A stretch of DNA of 64,000 nt from NCBI GenBank assembly GCA_046290815.1, contig JBKBUF010000012.1, forward strand, positions 58,168-122,167, given 5' to 3'. This DNA comes from JBKBUF01 sp046290815. Its GTDB lineage: Bacteria; Bacteroidota; Bacteroidia; Cytophagales; Cytophagaceae. The notes beneath the pieces were generated by a model. The model ran no database searches. It was not told where the DNA came from and worked only from the letters and a program-made list of their open reading frames with translations. The first letter of the stretch is position 1. The number at the start of each line of letters is the position of its first letter. Made by a program: the position numbers and the translations under genes. Of this stretch, positions 62,067 through 64,000 are shown piece by piece.

Positions 62067-63896
62067 TTAATCACTACTGACAGCCAATTGAACCTGATTA
62101 TTATAAGGATAATTTACTGCAGTATGCACTATGGGTAATGTTACTTCTATGATGGTTCCTTGGTCAGGAATACTTTCCAACTTAATTGCTCCTCCTAGTA
62201 ATTCCACCTGCGTCTTAACTATAAACAACCCTAAGCCCTTTCCGGGAACATTAAGATTAAACCTCTTATAAAGACCAAAAATTTTATCACCATATTTAGT
62301 AAGGTCTATACCTATACCATTATCTTCAACAACTAATTTAACCTTATTTCCTGATTTAAAAAATTTAACCTCAATTTCAGGGATTCTGTACTTTGCTTTA
62401 TGAGTTAGTGAATTATTTATTAGTGTATACAAAATATTTTGAACATAGGACTTAACCAGATACAATCTAACAGAATCAGAAATATGATGAGAAAATTTAA
62501 CTCCATTGTCATCAATTTTATCTGACAACATTTCGCAAACCGATTTAAAAACCGATTCAAAATAAAATTCTTCATAAACCAGGTTACAATCCTGTGACAA
62601 GCTTAGGATATTATTAAGATCAATAATAATATCATCTAATTTGTGAGCCGTTTTTTGTATATTCTTAACAAGTATCAAATTCTCCGAATCAATTTGATCC
62701 AGGTCTAATATATTAACAAGGCCCAACAAAGTTGCAAGCGGAGCTCTGAGACTATGTGCCGAAACAAAAGTAAATTGTTCCAATTGAGATTTTTTAATCA
62801 AAATCTCCCTGTAACTTTCAGACAATTTAAAAGTTCGTTCCTGAACAAGATCTTCCAGATTACAATTATACTCCTGAAGTCTGGCGTTCTGGTCATTAAT
62901 GATCTTATTGGCATTTTCCAACAATTTATTTTTGTATTCCACCTCATTGTTTCTTTTTATAATTTCTTCTTTATGAATTTCCAGCTCAATTGTTCTTTCC
63001 TTAATTTTTCTTTCAAGAATGGAATTTTGTTCACGTATTAATTTCTCATTTTCCCGCATAGCGGTTAATGTATTCATTTGCCACTTATCTTTCTCCTTTT
63101 TCATAAGATCCACCCTATTTGTAATGGCAAATGAAACAATAATAATTTCCAGACAGGCACCTATCTGGAAAGCATGATAATAAAGCATACTAAAGGGAAG
63201 TAAATCTAATGACAACATTGCGATCACCAATGTTCCACTAAAAAACATCAACCACCCCGCAAGAAAATGCCTTGCAGGTTTATAGCCGGATTTAACCACA
63301 AAAACAGAAATAATCAGGATAAAAATAGTACTGTAAATACCGCTGAATTCAAGAAATATCTGAGCAAGTTTTTTTTTACCGGAAATGCTCAAAAAACCCG
63401 AAAACAACAGCATAACAAACAAAAAAATATAAATCTTATGCAGTACCGGACTCAATTTTCTGATCCTTAAGAAACTACTTACAAAAAATAAAGTTGGCAT
63501 GGAAAAACACACAAAAAAGGCAACAGGATACTGATTAAACAAATTTGAATCAGGAGTGAAAATATTATTGATGTAACATTGAATTCCTGCTATACTGAGT
63601 GCAGTACCTATTACATGAAAACTATACTGTATATAAATTTTATCCTTGATTATAAAAAAAAGGAGAATATTTATGCAGATAATCAACAAAACAAATCCTA
63701 AATAAACTCCCTGAAACAAATCATAGATATGCCGCTCATGAAAGAATTGCTTTTCCGATACGATCTTCATTGGAATAGCTAAGGGAGAATCGGATTTAAA
63801 CCTGATAAAATAAGTATCACAACCATGGACCAACGAAAATGTAAAGAAGTGATGGAGCATTTCCCGATTATTCCATGGACGTATCCCTACGACCAA
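62067..63896 (-). CDS. 7TMR-DISM histidine kinase with truncated sensor domain
   Basis: The open frame begins with a TTG at 63896 directly after a TAG stop, and the first ATG in frame is at 63860. The first ~60 residues (FFTFSLVHGCDTYFIRFKSDSPLAIPM) match only the last third of the DISMED2 extracellular domain. No signal peptide precedes it. Seven membrane helices of the 7TMR-DISM type follow at about 65-265, then a coiled coil (about 270-365), HisKA with H381 (VSAHSLRAPLATLLG) and a HATPase domain (LYTLINNSLTH, VEDNGIGIDL, GKGLGLFIVKTQVELLGG). The kinase part looks intact. The 5' part is missing and a terminator lies just upstream, so this may be a pseudogene or a rearrangement scar. Confidence 0.75.
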   Translation of the reverse strand: MVVGIRPWNNREMLHHFFTFSLVHGCDTYFIRFKSDSPLAIPMKIVSEKQFFHERHIYDLFQGVYLGFVLLIICINILLFFIIKDKIYIQYSFHVIGTALSIAGIQCYINNIFTPDSNLFNQYPVAFFVCFSMPTLFFVSSFLRIRKLSPVLHKIYIFLFVMLLFSGFLSISGKKKLAQIFLEFSGIYSTIFILIISVFVVKSGYKPARHFLAGWLMFFSGTLVIAMLSLDLLPFSMLYYHAFQIGACLEIIIVSFAITNRVDLMKKEKDKWQMNTLTAMRENEKLIREQNSILERKIKERTIELEIHKEEIIKRNNEVEYKNKLLENANKIINDQNARLQEYNCNLEDLVQERTFKLSESYREILIKKSQLEQFTFVSAHSLRAPLATLLGLVNILDLDQIDSENLILVKNIQKTAHKLDDIIIDLNNILSLSQDCNLVYEEFYFESVFKSVCEMLSDKIDDNGVKFSHHISDSVRLYLVKSYVQNILYTLINNSLTHKAKYRIPEIEVKFFKSGNKVKLVVEDNGIGIDLTKYGDKIFGLYKRFNLNVPGKGLGLFIVKTQVELLGGAIKLESIPDQGTIIEVTLPIVHTAVNYPYNNQVQLAVSSD

Positions 63897-63912
63897 CTAC
63901 ATATTGTTTTAA

Positions 63913-63944
63913 ATAAAAAAAAACATCACGGGGTACGTGATGTT
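63913..63944 (-). terminator. Rho-independent terminator of an upstream gene outside the window
   Basis: A perfect 9-bp stem (AACATCACG, 63922-63930, with CGTGATGTT, 63936-63944) around a 5-base loop. On the minus strand it is followed by a run of T. It lies only about 20 bases upstream of the truncated kinase frame. The 56 bases beyond it should hold the 3' end of a minus-strand gene, but three frames are open and I cannot choose among them. Confidence 0.85.
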
Positions 63945-64000
63945 AAAAATTCCTTCATAGCTGGATTTTTTTTGCTGGTTGAAAGGATTGGCAATATAAA

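Overview
The window is AT-rich DNA from a Bacteroidota bacterium, most likely a gliding, polymer-degrading member of the Cytophagales. The evidence is the number of secreted proteins with type IX secretion (T9SS) sorting domains: at least nine type A domains (the PNP... class) and two or three type B (CHU_C) domains. Supporting evidence is a PorP/SprF-family protein, SprB-like modules, a GH97 glucosidase and a SusR-like membrane regulator. The genus cannot be fixed from the sequence alone. I see no rRNA, tRNA, CRISPR array, transposase or phage gene.

Layout. 1-12026: the start of a kinase-like gene, a small DUF4177-like gene, a 2460-residue repeat adhesin (FN3-like, Ig-like and FG-GAP modules) and a 1096-residue beta-helix protein with several carbohydrate-binding modules. 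12112-16537: a PorP/SprF gene divergent from a tightly overlapping ECF sigma / anti-sigma / LRR-protein operon. The anti-sigma protein and the LRR protein both end in SprB-like plus CHU_C-like domains. 16544-27962: a DUF937-like protein, a giant beta-helix protein, an outer-membrane barrel protein, a metzincin protease with two chitin-binding modules, a group III truncated haemoglobin and a YdjM-family membrane protein.

28164-51181: nine collinear minus-strand genes that look like one functional locus. They are a SusR-like regulator, a small secreted beta-sandwich protein, four GH87 (alpha-1,3-glucanase/mycodextranase) paralogues, two L-type-lectin proteins and a GH97 lipoprotein. Two GH87 enzymes carry Ig, CBM9-like and T9SS domains and should be extracellular. 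The other two have only a signal peptide and may be periplasmic. Together with the chitin-binding protease next door, the set suggests attack on alpha-1,3-glucan, for example in fungal cell walls, without a SusC/SusD pair in the window.

51614-56849: a T9SS cargo of YD/W-rich repeats and a four-gene operon of unknown envelope proteins. 57040-62031: three VOC proteins, an AHSA1/SRPBCC protein, a divergent GlxA-type AraC regulator, a histidine kinase and a DUF1801 protein. 62067-63896: a 7TMR-DISM histidine kinase that has lost most of its N-terminal sensor domain and lies directly behind a strong terminator.

The two most interesting systems are the GH87/GH97/lectin alpha-glucan locus and the sigma/anti-sigma operon whose anti-sigma protein carries a T9SS type B-like domain.
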